Below are positions 24,914 to 34,066 of a stretch of 64,000 nt of DNA, in pieces; position 1 is the stretch's first letter; each line of letters opens with the position of its first letter. The stretch is from assembly GCF_003843875.1 (NCBI RefSeq), contig NZ_RKRF01000007.1, positions 1-64,000 of the forward strand, given 5' to 3'. Source of the DNA: Aquisalibacillus elongatus. GTDB lineage: Bacteria > Bacillota > Bacilli > Bacillales > Alkalibacillaceae. The notes under the pieces are model-generated. The model had not been told where the DNA came from and did no database searches. It saw only the letters and a program-made list of their open reading frames with translations. Both the position numbers and the translations under genes were made by a program.

Positions 24914-27900
24914 ATGGATAAAATGGAGACAGATAAAAACTCAACAAAAGATTTATTTATTGTTGATAATACCAAATCTGAATGGTCTGTCAGTCGCTAT
25001 ATTAAAGAATGGTGTGATGTTTCATCTAATATGGATATTGCTACGGGATATTTTGAAATAGGAGCATTACTAGATTTAGAGGAAAAATGGAGAAAACTTG
25101 AAAATATTAGGATATTATTTGGGGGAGAGGTATCTAGAAGAACTAAAAAGTCGTTCTCAGAAGGGTTACAAGAGATAGCAAAAAGAATAGATATTAGTGT
25201 TGAAGATGAAAAAGATAAAAACGAATTTCTACAAGGAGTCCCAGCTATTGTACAAGCAATAAAAGAAAAAAAAATAGAGTTTAGGTTTTATAAAAAGACA
25301 AAGTTTCATGCAAAAGCATATATAACCTATTTTCGAGATGATATATATCATAATATACCTTCAGTAGCCAACGTTCCAAAAGGAATGGCGCTAGTAGGAT
25401 CAAGCAACTTTACTTATGCAGGTTTAAATCAAAATGTAGAGTTAAATGTACAAGTAAACAATAACTTAACCGAATTACAAGACTGGTTTGATTACCACTG
25501 GGATCAAGCTGAAGAAATAAATGATGATGTTCTTGAAGTTATAGAAAGACATGTTAAAGAATACTCCCCCCATGAAGTTTACATTAAGTCTATGTATGAG
25601 TACTTTAATAATAGGTCTAAAACTATAACTGAATGGGAAAAAACTGGATCTAATATTTATGGGAAATTAGAACAATATCAGAAGGATGGATATAATTCTT
25701 TAATGGAAATAACCAACAAATATGGCGGAGCTTTTCTGTGTGATGGAGTGGGTCTTGGTAAAACATTTGTAGGTTTAATGTTATTAGAAAGATTATTAAT
25801 GAAGGAAAATAAAAGAGTACTACTCTTAGTACCAGCTTCTGCAAGAAAACCAGTATGGGAAGCAAAGATAAAGCAATTTTTACCTCATATTCTTGATGGT
25901 TTTATACCATTTAGAATTATAAATCATTCAGACTTATCTTTACCAAGAAATCAAGAAATGTTACAGCAAATGGCTAAACAAGCAGATTGTATTATAATTG
26001 ATGAAGCACATCACTTTAGAAATAGGCATTCCAAACGGTACCGCAAACTATTTGATTTGGTTGGAATGGGTCAAAACAAGAAATTGTTTATGCTGACCGC
26101 TACCCCAATAAATAATAGTTTTTTAGATTTACAACATATGATTGAACTTTTTACTCAAAGAAAAGATAACTTTTTTAAAGACGCACCACTTGGTATCCAT
26201 AGTTTAATGGGACACTTTCGTAAAATGGAAAATTCTTTAAATCAATTAATATTAAAAAGGCATGAAAACACTAACACATATAATGATATAAATGATTTTA
26301 ATGAAGAAAAAGATGATATATTTAAACACGATAAGTTAGTTAATGAATTAGTTGTTCAAAGGTCAAGAGCATATGCAAAGAAAAGTTCCAAACAATACGG
26401 GGGCACGGAAGTATTATTTCCAGAACGCATGCCACCTATCGTAGCAAATTATTCTCTACAAAAATCATATGGGAAATTAATAGACCTTTTTATAAATTCA
26501 TTTGATAGATATAATGAAAAGACAAATAAACATGAACCAATATTCGCTTTACCTATATACTCTCCATACGATCCTCCATACTATTTAGGAGATCCAAATG
26601 AAATAGAACCTATGAAAAAGGGAAGACAGGCTCAAATAGTTCAGTTAATTAGAATGCTCCTTTTAAAAAGGTTTGAAAGTTCACCGGCTGCTTTTGAGGA
26701 AACATGTATAAGATTATTTAGAAGGCTATATAAGTTTGTATTAGAATATAGTAGTGAAACAAAAAAACGCACAGTCAAGAAATTTGAACAAAGACGAAAC
26801 AATGTATTATCCTACATTTTAAATAGTAAGGAAGAAGAATTTGAAACTGAAATTGAGTTTGAAGATGATGAGTTCCCTGACTATCTATGGGATACTGAGG
26901 AAAATATGAGTCTCAACGAATTTGATTTTGACATTATGGTTGATGATTCTCTCTCTGATTTAGAATTATTAGCATCGTTTTTAGAGGAATTAATGAAATT
27001 TACTGCTAACCAAGATGATAAATTAACTACTTTAAAAAAAATATTAACTACAGATAAGCTATTAGATAATAAAAAAGTTCTTATTTTTACTGAATTTAGA
27101 TCTACAGCAAAGTATTTATATGAAGAATTAAATAAAATAGGGATAAATAATATAGTCCAGTTAGATGGTAATTCAAAGGTAGACCGTGAAGAAGTAATAA
27201 CATCTTTTGCTCCTTTTTATAATGATTCAACACCTCAAGAGCAAAATAAAGAAATTCAAGTATTAATTTCTACTGACGTTTTAGCTGAAGGACTTAACCT
27301 ACAAGATGCTTCAAGGCTAATAAACTATGACTTGCACTGGAATCCTGTTAGACTAATGCAAAGAATTGGACGAATTGATAGAAGAATGGATCCTGAAATT
27401 GAAAAAGAATTGATAGATACTTATCCTTCATTAAAAGATGATCGTAAAAGTATTTACTATTGGAATTTTCTACCTCCTAAGGAACTTAATGAATTATTGA
27501 CATTGTATAAAAATGTTACAAAAAAAACATTAAGGATTTCTAAAGCTTTCGGAATTGAAGGGAAAAAGTTGTTAACTCCAAATGACGATTATGAAGCATT
27601 GAAAGAATTTAACCAGCAATATGAAGGTCAAGAATCAAGAGAGGAACAGCTTCGACTGGAGTATGAAAAACTACTAAAAGAATATAATAACATAGATCAA
27701 GTGATTAGTAATCTACCAAAACGCATGTTCAGTGGAAAAAGTACCACTTTTGCTAAAGGTGTTTTCTTTTGTTATCGCCTCCCTACCCGTGACTCAAATG
27801 GTAATTGGGTTCAAGAAGGCATAACTAAATGGTATTTATTCGATTTCCATACAAGTGAAGTAATTGAGGACCCTTATGAAATATGGTCTAATATTAAATC

Positions 27901-28057
27901 TGATAAAGAAGACAAGCGAGTATTAACTATTACTGAAGAAGAATTCAATAACATAAAAGAAAGAATTAATAAATATATACAAAAATATTATTTGAAGCCT
28001 GGACAAGTTCCACTACAATATAAACAAAAATTGTTGACATGGTTAGAAATAGTATGA
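24914..28057 (+). CDS. PLD-nuclease-like domain fused to SNF2/DEAH helicase (restriction-type system)
   Basis: A 1047-aa protein. Residues 30-215 form a phospholipase-D-like unit: FHAKAYITYF (H132, K134) and ALVGSSNFTYAGL. The SF2 helicase follows: GVGLGKT (278-284), IIIDEAHHFRNRHSKRYR (DEAH at 363), LMLTATPINNSF, IFTEFRSTAKYL, VLISTDVLAEGLNLQ and LMQRIGRIDR. A charged insertion (EEEFETEIEFEDDEFPD) separates the two RecA lobes. The start at 24914 is 8 nt after TTGGAG; a GTG at 24905 overlaps it. The next gene, 17 nt downstream, encodes an adenine methylase with type ISP-like ends. Together they have all the parts of a type ISP enzyme, with PLD in place of the Mrr nuclease. The role is inferred. 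Confidence 0.82.
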   Translation: MDKMETDKNSTKDLFIVDNTKSEWSVSRYIKEWCDVSSNMDIATGYFEIGALLDLEEKWRKLENIRILFGGEVSRRTKKSFSEGLQEIAKRIDISVEDEKDKNEFLQGVPAIVQAIKEKKIEFRFYKKTKFHAKAYITYFRDDIYHNIPSVANVPKGMALVGSSNFTYAGLNQNVELNVQVNNNLTELQDWFDYHWDQAEEINDDVLEVIERHVKEYSPHEVYIKSMYEYFNNRSKTITEWEKTGSNIYGKLEQYQKDGYNSLMEITNKYGGAFLCDGVGLGKTFVGLMLLERLLMKENKRVLLLVPASARKPVWEAKIKQFLPHILDGFIPFRIINHSDLSLPRNQEMLQQMAKQADCIIIDEAHHFRNRHSKRYRKLFDLVGMGQNKKLFMLTATPINNSFLDLQHMIELFTQRKDNFFKDAPLGIHSLMGHFRKMENSLNQLILKRHENTNTYNDINDFNEEKDDIFKHDKLVNELVVQRSRAYAKKSSKQYGGTEVLFPERMPPIVANYSLQKSYGKLIDLFINSFDRYNEKTNKHEPIFALPIYSPYDPPYYLGDPNEIEPMKKGRQAQIVQLIRMLLLKRFESSPAAFEETCIRLFRRLYKFVLEYSSETKKRTVKKFEQRRNNVLSYILNSKEEEFETEIEFEDDEFPDYLWDTEENMSLNEFDFDIMVDDSLSDLELLASFLEELMKFTANQDDKLTTLKKILTTDKLLDNKKVLIFTEFRSTAKYLYEELNKIGINNIVQLDGNSKVDREEVITSFAPFYNDSTPQEQNKEIQVLISTDVLAEGLNLQDASRLINYDLHWNPVRLMQRIGRIDRRMDPEIEKELIDTYPSLKDDRKSIYYWNFLPPKELNELLTLYKNVTKKTLRISKAFGIEGKKLLTPNDDYEALKEFNQQYEGQESREEQLRLEYEKLLKEYNNIDQVISNLPKRMFSGKSTTFAKGVFFCYRLPTRDSNGNWVQEGITKWYLFDFHTSEVIEDPYEIWSNIKSDKEDKRVLTITEEEFNNIKERINKYIQKYYLKPGQVPLQYKQKLLTWLEIV

Positions 28058-28074
28058 GAAAAGAGGGTGTAAAT

Positions 28075-31000
28075 TTGGTAGAATCAAATATCTCAAAGAT
28101 TAAAGATTTAGACTCATTGCTCGAATATCTAGTAGATGAATTAGAGTGGCCAATCTTATTAGATGAAATAGAACCTGAAGAGTATTCGTTTAATTACGAC
28201 CCTGTGGACTTCAATTTATCATCTGAATTTGGCGCGGAGATAAACCAACTTCGTCCACTAGTTCAAGATCAGCCTTGGGGAATTTTTATTGTTGAATTTG
28301 AACATAAGAATTTACCTATATCTGCATTGCGCAAAATTCTATTTGGTCTAGTCCCTTCCAAAAGAAACAATGATTCTGAATCTCCTAAATGGAATAAAGA
28401 AAATCTAATTTTCATTTGTTTCTTTGGAGAAAAAGACAATAGGACCATTGCATTTATTCATTTCGATGAAAGTAGTAAAGTACTTCCTAGTTTAAAATCA
28501 TTCTATTGGCAACCGAGTTTAGAAACAAATTTCCATTCTATAAATGAAGGTTTGTCAAAGCTAAAATGGCCTGAAAATGAGGAAGACAGTATAGGTTGGA
28601 TTACCAATTGGTCTTCGGCATTTAGTTCAGGTTATAGAGAAAGAGTTAAAACATCAATAGATTTATCCACAAAACTTGCATCTTTAGCAAAAAAGACAAA
28701 AGACTTAATACAAGAGGTTTATAATGTTGAGAGTAAAAATGGTCCTTTGCATAACCTTTATGAGAGCTTTAAAGAAGAGTTAATCCATGATTTATCAGTA
28801 AGTGAATTTGCAGATATGTATGCTCAAACAGTTGCATATGGTTTGTTTTATGCAAGGATCATGAATAAAAGTAATGATTTTGAAATATCTGAAGTAGTTG
28901 AGTTAATTCCAAATACTAACCCATTTTTAAAAGAGTTATTAAAAAAGTGTTTTGAGCATGGTTATGGTAAGGATTCAAAGTTGGATTTTGATGAGCTTGA
29001 AATTGGTGAAATTGTTTACCTATTATCTGCAACAAATACTGATAAAATTTTAGATGATTTCGGTAGAAGAACTGGGGGAGGAACAGAAGACCCCGTTATT
29101 CATTTTTATGAAGGGTTTCTTAATGAATACCAAAAAGAACAAAGAAAAGAGAGAGGTGTTTTTTATACACCTGATCCTGTTGTAGAGTTTATAGTTAAAT
29201 CAGTAGATTTAATTCTTAAAAATGATTTTTCATTTGAAAAAGGATTGGCCGATTCAAGTACAAGAAAAGTTAAAATTAAGCGTGAAAGTAAAAGAAAAAA
29301 TAAAAATGGATTATACGGTATTGTAGAAGACACAAAAGATGTACCCTCAATACAGATATTAGACCCAGCGACTGGGACGGGAACTTTTCTAAAGCAAGTT
29401 ATCCAATTAATAAAAAACCAATTTGATAAGGATTTCATTACAGAATCTAATGAAGACTCAAAAAATGAATGGAATAAGTATGTATCAAAAAGTCTTTTAC
29501 CTAGAATCTTTGGATTCGAAATCATGATGGCTCCTTATGCTATTGCACATATGAAAATTGGTTTGTTATTAAAAGAAACAGGTTATGACTTTAATAATGA
29601 TGAGCGCTTAAATATTTTATTAACAAATGCACTTGAAGCACCGGAGTTTGAAAAAAGAACTATATTTAATTTTAATGCTTTAAGTGAAGAATCAAATCTA
29701 GCTAATGAAGTAAAAAATAATCAAAGTGTAAATATTGTAATAGGTAATCCACCTTATCTAGCAGATTCTTCTAATGAAAATGAGTTTATAAGAAATTTAT
29801 TAAGAGGTGTTGACTTAGACGGATCTTCCACCGAAAGTTATTTTGAGATTAACGGGAAACCTCTAGGTGAAAGAAATCCTAGATGGCTTAATGACGACTA
29901 TGTTAAATTTCTAAGATTAGGACATCACTTAATAAGTAGAACTGATGGTGGAATATTAGCTTTCATTACAAATCATGGTTACTTGTCAAATCCAACATTT
30001 AGAGGGATGAGAGAAAAACTTTTCAAATCATTTGATTATATTTATATTATAGATCTCCATGGAAATTCGAAATATAGAGAGGTAGCGCCTGATGGCTCTA
30101 TCGATGAAAATGTTTTTAATATTCAACAAGGAGTAGCGATTGCTATTTTAGTTAAGAGGAGTGATAAGAAAAATATTAATTCTAAGGTGTTTCACCTGGA
30201 TTTGTGGGGAGATAAAACATATAAATATAAATGGCTTAAAAACAATACTGTTGACAGTATAGATTGGATAGAATTGAAACCATCGTTGCCCGATTATTTA
30301 TTTATACCAAGAAATGATAATTTATATTCAGATTACATTAAGGATAGTTGGAAAATAACTGATATTTTTCCTGTGAACTCAGTGGGTGTAGTGACAGCTA
30401 GGGACCATTTTGTGCTCCAATGGTCCATTGAAGATACTTGGAAAACAATAAATGATTTTATAACACAACCAACTGAAATTGCTAGAGAAAAGTATCAATT
30501 AAGGAAAGATGTTGTGGAATGGAAGGTTAAGTTAGCACAGGATGATTTGAAAAAATCTAATATTAAAAAAAATAAAGTTGTTCCGTTTTTATATAGGCCC
30601 TTTGATATTCGTTATACATATTATACCGGTAGATCAAAAGGGTTCATGTGTAGGCCAAGGCCAGAAGTGATGACCCATCTGATTGATATTGATGACAACT
30701 TAGCATTGCTAACGGCTAGATCTAACAAATCACCTAAACCTGATCATTTTTTCTGTACAAGGTATATATCTGAAGCTAAGGCTGCTGAATCGACCACACA
30801 ATCAGCTAATTTTCCATTATATATAAAATCTGAATTAAGTTTAAAAAATTACGTCAAGCAACCGAATATTTCAAAGGATTTCATAAAAGAGCTTACAGAT
30901 AAACTTGGATTAACTTTTATAAAAACCGGCAATGGCAATTTAACAGAAACAATTGGGCCTGAAGATATATTTTATTATATATATGCAATCTTTTATTCAA

Positions 31001-31449
31001 ACGGTTATCGAGAAACATATAGCGAATTCTTGAAGAGTGATTTCCCAAGGGTTAAGATCACTAGAAATTTAGAGTTATTTCGTAGCCTCGTAAAGTATGG
31101 TAGTAAGTTAGTTAAACTACATTTAATGGAAATTAACCTGGAGACTAATATTAATTTCGTAAATCCTAACTATAACAAAGTAATTGATAAAGTATCTTAT
31201 AAACAAAAAGAATTAGAGGTTTGGATTAATAACACAAGTTATTTTACGGGGATTGATAGATGGGTTTGGGAGTTTGAAGTTGGTGGTTACTCTCTATGTA
31301 AAAAGTGGCTTAACTATCGAAAAGGTAAAGAACTTACGAATGATGATTTAGAACACTTTAAGCAAATCGTTGAAATTATAAAAGAAACCAAAGTATTAAT
31401 GGGAAACATTGACTCATTAATACAAAAAAATATCAATTCTTTGTACTAA
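28075..31449 (+). CDS. N6-adenine DNA methyltransferase with type ISP-like specificity region
   Basis: A 1124-aa protein. The N-terminal 250 residues (PWGIFIVEFEHKNLPISALR, then a long coupling-type helical region) are not catalytic. RGVFYTPDPVVEFIV leads to motif I DPATGTGTF (430-438) and motif IV IGNPPY (NPPY from 558), marking an amino-methylase of adenine. The last 450 residues (VGVVTARDHF, FDIRYTYYTGRSKGFMCRPR, FSNGYRE-like and GIDRWVWEFEVGGYSLCKKW) match the C-terminal specificity region of type ISP/Eco57I-like enzymes. TTG 28075 is preferred because GAGGGTG lies 5 nt ahead; ATGs at 28039 and 28054 overlap the helicase gene. It probably protects host sites and guides the helicase partner. 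Confidence 0.82.
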   Translation: MVESNISKIKDLDSLLEYLVDELEWPILLDEIEPEEYSFNYDPVDFNLSSEFGAEINQLRPLVQDQPWGIFIVEFEHKNLPISALRKILFGLVPSKRNNDSESPKWNKENLIFICFFGEKDNRTIAFIHFDESSKVLPSLKSFYWQPSLETNFHSINEGLSKLKWPENEEDSIGWITNWSSAFSSGYRERVKTSIDLSTKLASLAKKTKDLIQEVYNVESKNGPLHNLYESFKEELIHDLSVSEFADMYAQTVAYGLFYARIMNKSNDFEISEVVELIPNTNPFLKELLKKCFEHGYGKDSKLDFDELEIGEIVYLLSATNTDKILDDFGRRTGGGTEDPVIHFYEGFLNEYQKEQRKERGVFYTPDPVVEFIVKSVDLILKNDFSFEKGLADSSTRKVKIKRESKRKNKNGLYGIVEDTKDVPSIQILDPATGTGTFLKQVIQLIKNQFDKDFITESNEDSKNEWNKYVSKSLLPRIFGFEIMMAPYAIAHMKIGLLLKETGYDFNNDERLNILLTNALEAPEFEKRTIFNFNALSEESNLANEVKNNQSVNIVIGNPPYLADSSNENEFIRNLLRGVDLDGSSTESYFEINGKPLGERNPRWLNDDYVKFLRLGHHLISRTDGGILAFITNHGYLSNPTFRGMREKLFKSFDYIYIIDLHGNSKYREVAPDGSIDENVFNIQQGVAIAILVKRSDKKNINSKVFHLDLWGDKTYKYKWLKNNTVDSIDWIELKPSLPDYLFIPRNDNLYSDYIKDSWKITDIFPVNSVGVVTARDHFVLQWSIEDTWKTINDFITQPTEIAREKYQLRKDVVEWKVKLAQDDLKKSNIKKNKVVPFLYRPFDIRYTYYTGRSKGFMCRPRPEVMTHLIDIDDNLALLTARSNKSPKPDHFFCTRYISEAKAAESTTQSANFPLYIKSELSLKNYVKQPNISKDFIKELTDKLGLTFIKTGNGNLTETIGPEDIFYYIYAIFYSNGYRETYSEFLKSDFPRVKITRNLELFRSLVKYGSKLVKLHLMEINLETNINFVNPNYNKVIDKVSYKQKELEVWINNTSYFTGIDRWVWEFEVGGYSLCKKWLNYRKGKELTNDDLEHFKQIVEIIKETKVLMGNIDSLIQKNINSLY

Positions 31450-31571
31450 CTCTAATCTTATATGTACATAATTATCATTATGTGTATTTGATACAACTTA
31501 AAAAAGTTTATGGTAACAAAATGTGAACATCCACAACTTAACACTGGAAGCAGTGTGATTATTTCAAAACA

Positions 31572-31608
31572 TGAAAAGACCTCCCGGGCCAGTGTGCGAG
31601 GGAGGTCT
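31572..31608 (-). terminator. minus-strand terminator behind the tRNA-like fragment
   Basis: AGACCTCCC and GGGAGGTCT form a perfect 9-bp stem (31577-31585 with 31600-31608) over a 14-nt loop. On the minus strand it is followed by TTTTC. It lies about 20 bases beyond the tRNA fragment, as a tRNA gene terminator would. Confidence 0.75.
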
Positions 31609-31627
31609 AGTTAGGTTTGGCACCCTA

Positions 31628-31669
31628 TGACTCCGAGTGGGCTCGAACCACCGACCTCCACCCTGTCAA
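31628..31669 (-). other. 3' half of a tRNA(Val, GAC)-like gene; probable integration-site scar
   Basis: On the minus strand the sequence reads TTGACAGGGTGGAGGTCG, then GTGGTTCGAGCCCAC and an acceptor-like CGGAGTCA. This is the anticodon loop (GAC), a normal variable loop, a good T arm with TTCGAGC, and a 3' acceptor strand. Nothing upstream of the anticodon loop can form the 5' half. The break in the anticodon loop is where many tRNA-targeting integrases recombine. No CCA is encoded. The amino acid assignment is tentative. Confidence 0.6.
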
Positions 31670-31749
31670 AGGAGAGAAACTTGTTATTTCTAAATATTAT
31701 ATGTTATCAATAATTACTCCAAAGCTAGCTTTATCAAAGGTTTGCAGAG

Positions 31750-31932
31750 TTATTCATGTAATTTAGTTAGAATATCTTTATAAGTTCCATTATCTTTAAC
31801 TTCAAGAATTTTTCCGGGAGCATAACATTTTTGATGAATTATCGTATTAATTTCATCAATGAAAACCCGGTCTTTATTCTTGAAAAACCTCTTGCAATCT
31901 GGGCATTTAATACGGTCGAAGTCATTTTCCAT
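31750..31932 (-). CDS. 60-aa zinc-ribbon-like small protein
   Basis: A 60-aa protein (MENDFDRIKCPDCKRFFKNK near the start, later IIHQKCYAPG). CPDC plus HQKC is a possible single zinc site. ATG 31932 is chosen because AGGAGTG ends 6 nt before it. The function is unknown. It is close to the tRNA-like scar and may belong to the accessory DNA. Confidence 0.55.
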   Translation of the reverse strand: MENDFDRIKCPDCKRFFKNKDRVFIDEINTIIHQKCYAPGKILEVKDNGTYKDILTKLHE

Positions 31933-32204
31933 TTGAATCACTCCTATATAATATTAGTAAACTATTATATTATAAATTATAAAAGATAAAAACTAGAAAT
32001 TTATGATTAGCTCATCTCAAAGATGAAGATAAAGAGTACAATTGATTTTAAATTGTTTTGATAAAGATCAATGTCGGTAATTGTTTCTGAAAAAAGTGTT
32101 CTATAAATTAACCAAATTCATTGGGGTAGAGCCAGTAAGAACTGAAGAGTTAACATGTATTATTATAAATAACAAATAATAGCTTATTATATAAGGAGAA
32201 TAAT

Positions 32205-32489
32205 ATGAACTTAATAGATTCAATCGATCCATTTTTAATGCAATTAGTTATACTACCGATTATCGTAATAGGTCTTGGCGTGCTGGGTGCAGCTTTAACT
32301 AAAAAGTTTTGGTTGGGACCTCTAATAACATTGGTGCTTAATCTATTATATGAATTATGGTATTCTAGTTACTATTATCCTGAGTCGGATACTATATTTA
32401 CATCTTGGAATGTTATTCTACCTATTATTTCACTGATCATATCTTTTATGGTTGTATTTATCATGAAAGCTAGAGCAGAGGAAAATTAG
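32205..32489 (+). CDS. 94-aa three-helix membrane protein (possibly DUF2651/YbeF-like)
   Basis: A 94-aa protein with three hydrophobic helices: LMQLVILPIIVIGLGVLGAA, FWLGPLITLVLNLLYELWY and VILPIISLIISFMVVFIM, ending MKARAEEN. AAGGAG precedes the ATG by 8 nt. The layout reminds me of the YbeF/DUF2651 family, but that is weak. It is followed by its own terminator. Confidence 0.6.
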   Translation: MNLIDSIDPFLMQLVILPIIVIGLGVLGAALTKKFWLGPLITLVLNLLYELWYSSYYYPESDTIFTSWNVILPIISLIISFMVVFIMKARAEEN

Positions 32490-32502
32490 ACAGTTTCTTA
32501 TA

Positions 32503-32540
32503 AGAAGCAGATATCTTGGAATGTCTGCTTCTTTTTTTAT
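32503..32540 (+). terminator. terminator
   Basis: GAAGCAGATAT pairs with ATGTCTGCTTC (one wobble) over a 6-nt loop, followed by seven Ts. Confidence 0.88.
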
Positions 32541-32603
32541 TAAAGGGGAATGGAAATTTTTGTCGAATTATTTTGATAGAGTCTTGTGAATGCGAGGTGC
32601 ACT

Positions 32604-33053
32604 ATGGAATATTTTAAGTACTTAAGACAATATGTAGGTCATAAGCCCATTATCTTGCCTGGATCTGTTGTGATTATTTTGGATGAATATAATAAGATGT
32701 TGTTACAGAAAAGGCGTGACGGAACATGGGGATTGCCAGGGGGCTTAATGGATTTGGGTGAGAGTTTTGAAGAGGTTGCGAAAAGAGAAGTGCTGGAGGA
32801 AACAGGGTTACATATTGAAAATCTGAGATTAGTTGATGTTTTTTCTGGTTCTGATAGTTATCTTAAAGTGCCGAATGGTGATGAGTTGTATTCTGCGACG
32901 GCGGTTTATTATACGACGGATGTACGTGGGACGTTAGATGTTGATTATCGTGAATCAGAGGATATGCGGTATTTTGCAATTGACAACCTGCCAGTGGGGT
33001 TAAATGAGTTGGATCGTAAGTATATTGATAGATTTATGGAAGTTGTAAGTTAA
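32604..33053 (+). CDS. NUDIX hydrolase
   Basis: A 149-aa protein with a complete Nudix box, GLMDLGESFEEVAKREVLEE followed by TGL, around residues 48-70, preceded by MLLQKRRDGTWGLPG. This family hydrolyses nucleoside diphosphates linked to another group; the substrate cannot be told. The start is ATG 32604 with CGAGGTG 4 nt upstream; a GTG at 32586 has no site. It is a single-gene unit. Confidence 0.87.
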   Translation: MEYFKYLRQYVGHKPIILPGSVVIILDEYNKMLLQKRRDGTWGLPGGLMDLGESFEEVAKREVLEETGLHIENLRLVDVFSGSDSYLKVPNGDELYSATAVYYTTDVRGTLDVDYRESEDMRYFAIDNLPVGLNELDRKYIDRFMEVVS

Positions 33054-33084
33054 AAAGCGATACTACTTTAATAAATTTATAGGT

Positions 33085-33537
33085 TTATAAATCTTGTGAT
33101 AAGCGAACCATATCCCTACATTGTATTCCATTTTCAACTATTTCCTCTGAATAGTGCTTGGTAAAAAAGTCTAAATCAATACTAGTTATTCTAAATCCAC
33201 ATTTTTGATATAGGGTAAGCTGATTTATGCTTGAATTTCCTGTACCAACTTCTATTGTTTTGTACCCATCAGTTTTAGCTGTTTGAATAGCATGCAATAC
33301 TAATCGTTTGCCTATGCCTCTTCCATGCTGTTCTTCTGCAACTGCAATGTTGACTAACTCAATTGTTTCAGGTCTTGTAGGAAGCAGTACATAGACCCCA
33401 ACGACTATTTCACTGCTAATAGCAATAAAACATTTTCCTCTCTTTAAATAATCTTCAATGATTGTTTGAGAGGGGTCAGCTAATAGCAATAAATCTATTG
33501 GGTATTTTTCATCTCTTTTCAGTTCTCGAATATCCAT
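33085..33537 (-). CDS. GNAT family N-acetyltransferase
   Basis: A 150-aa single-domain GNAT: NIAVAEEQHGRGIGKRLVLH is the acetyl-CoA loop, followed by KTIEVGTGNSSINQLTLYQK and CGFRI. ATG 33537 follows AGAGGAGA by 7 nt. It lies directly downstream of the small membrane-protein gene, about 39 bases apart, so the two probably form one transcript. The substrate is unknown. Confidence 0.83.
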   Translation of the reverse strand: MDIRELKRDEKYPIDLLLLADPSQTIIEDYLKRGKCFIAISSEIVVGVYVLLPTRPETIELVNIAVAEEQHGRGIGKRLVLHAIQTAKTDGYKTIEVGTGNSSINQLTLYQKCGFRITSIDLDFFTKHYSEEIVENGIQCRDMVRLSQDL

Positions 33538-33575
33538 ATTATTTCTCCTCTTTATTACACAATTATTGAATTGAC

Positions 33576-33827
33576 TCAAGACATTGATGGTGGTAAAGGT
33601 GGATCAGGTGTGAAGGCGTCAATTGCTACAATAATAACTATTATTGTCCATAGAATCATAGTAATGACACTACTGATTTTTATCAGCTTAATCTGTATGT
33701 CCGACAGCTCAGGGATTTCTTTAAACCTCCATCGGCTTAAAAAGAAAAAACTTTCTTCTGGTTCATAGAGACTCCAAATGCAAAAAATATAAACTGGTAT
33801 TGATAACACTATGATAAAGAATAACAT
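33576..33827 (-). CDS. 83-aa two-helix membrane protein
   Basis: An 83-aa protein with helices MLFFIIVLSIPVYIFCIWSL and ISSVITMILWTIIVIIVAI. These flank a cytosolic-looking FFFLSRWRFKEIPELSDIQI segment of the type seen in small DUF6199-like proteins (from memory). GGGGAGAG lies 7 nt upstream of the ATG. The function is unknown. Confidence 0.55.
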   Translation of the reverse strand: MLFFIIVLSIPVYIFCIWSLYEPEESFFFLSRWRFKEIPELSDIQIKLIKISSVITMILWTIIVIIVAIDAFTPDPPLPPSMS

Positions 33828-34066
33828 TTCTTACTCTCCCCATAAGCTAGCTATTACATAGACTCTTCGCTTTTTTCTGTCTACTCATTTTAACATATAA
33901 TACCATTACACCATTTAAAGAATTAGTAAGCATGTTATAAACGATCGTGCTAATAACAAATGGATTAGAAGGAAATTGTTTGGATATTTGTGGAGGAATT
34001 TTACATAAATTTGTCGAATAATGCGGAAGGGGAGATATTTTACTAAAGTACGAAGGTGGTTTATAA

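Noticed and set aside
24914..31449. Class 1 DISARM
   Set aside because: A helicase and an adenine methylase are present, but drmA, drmB and drmC genes are not; PLD is fused to the helicase instead.
31590..31680. A complete tRNA gene
   Set aside because: No 5' acceptor strand, D arm or 5' anticodon stem can be found upstream of the anticodon loop on the minus strand.
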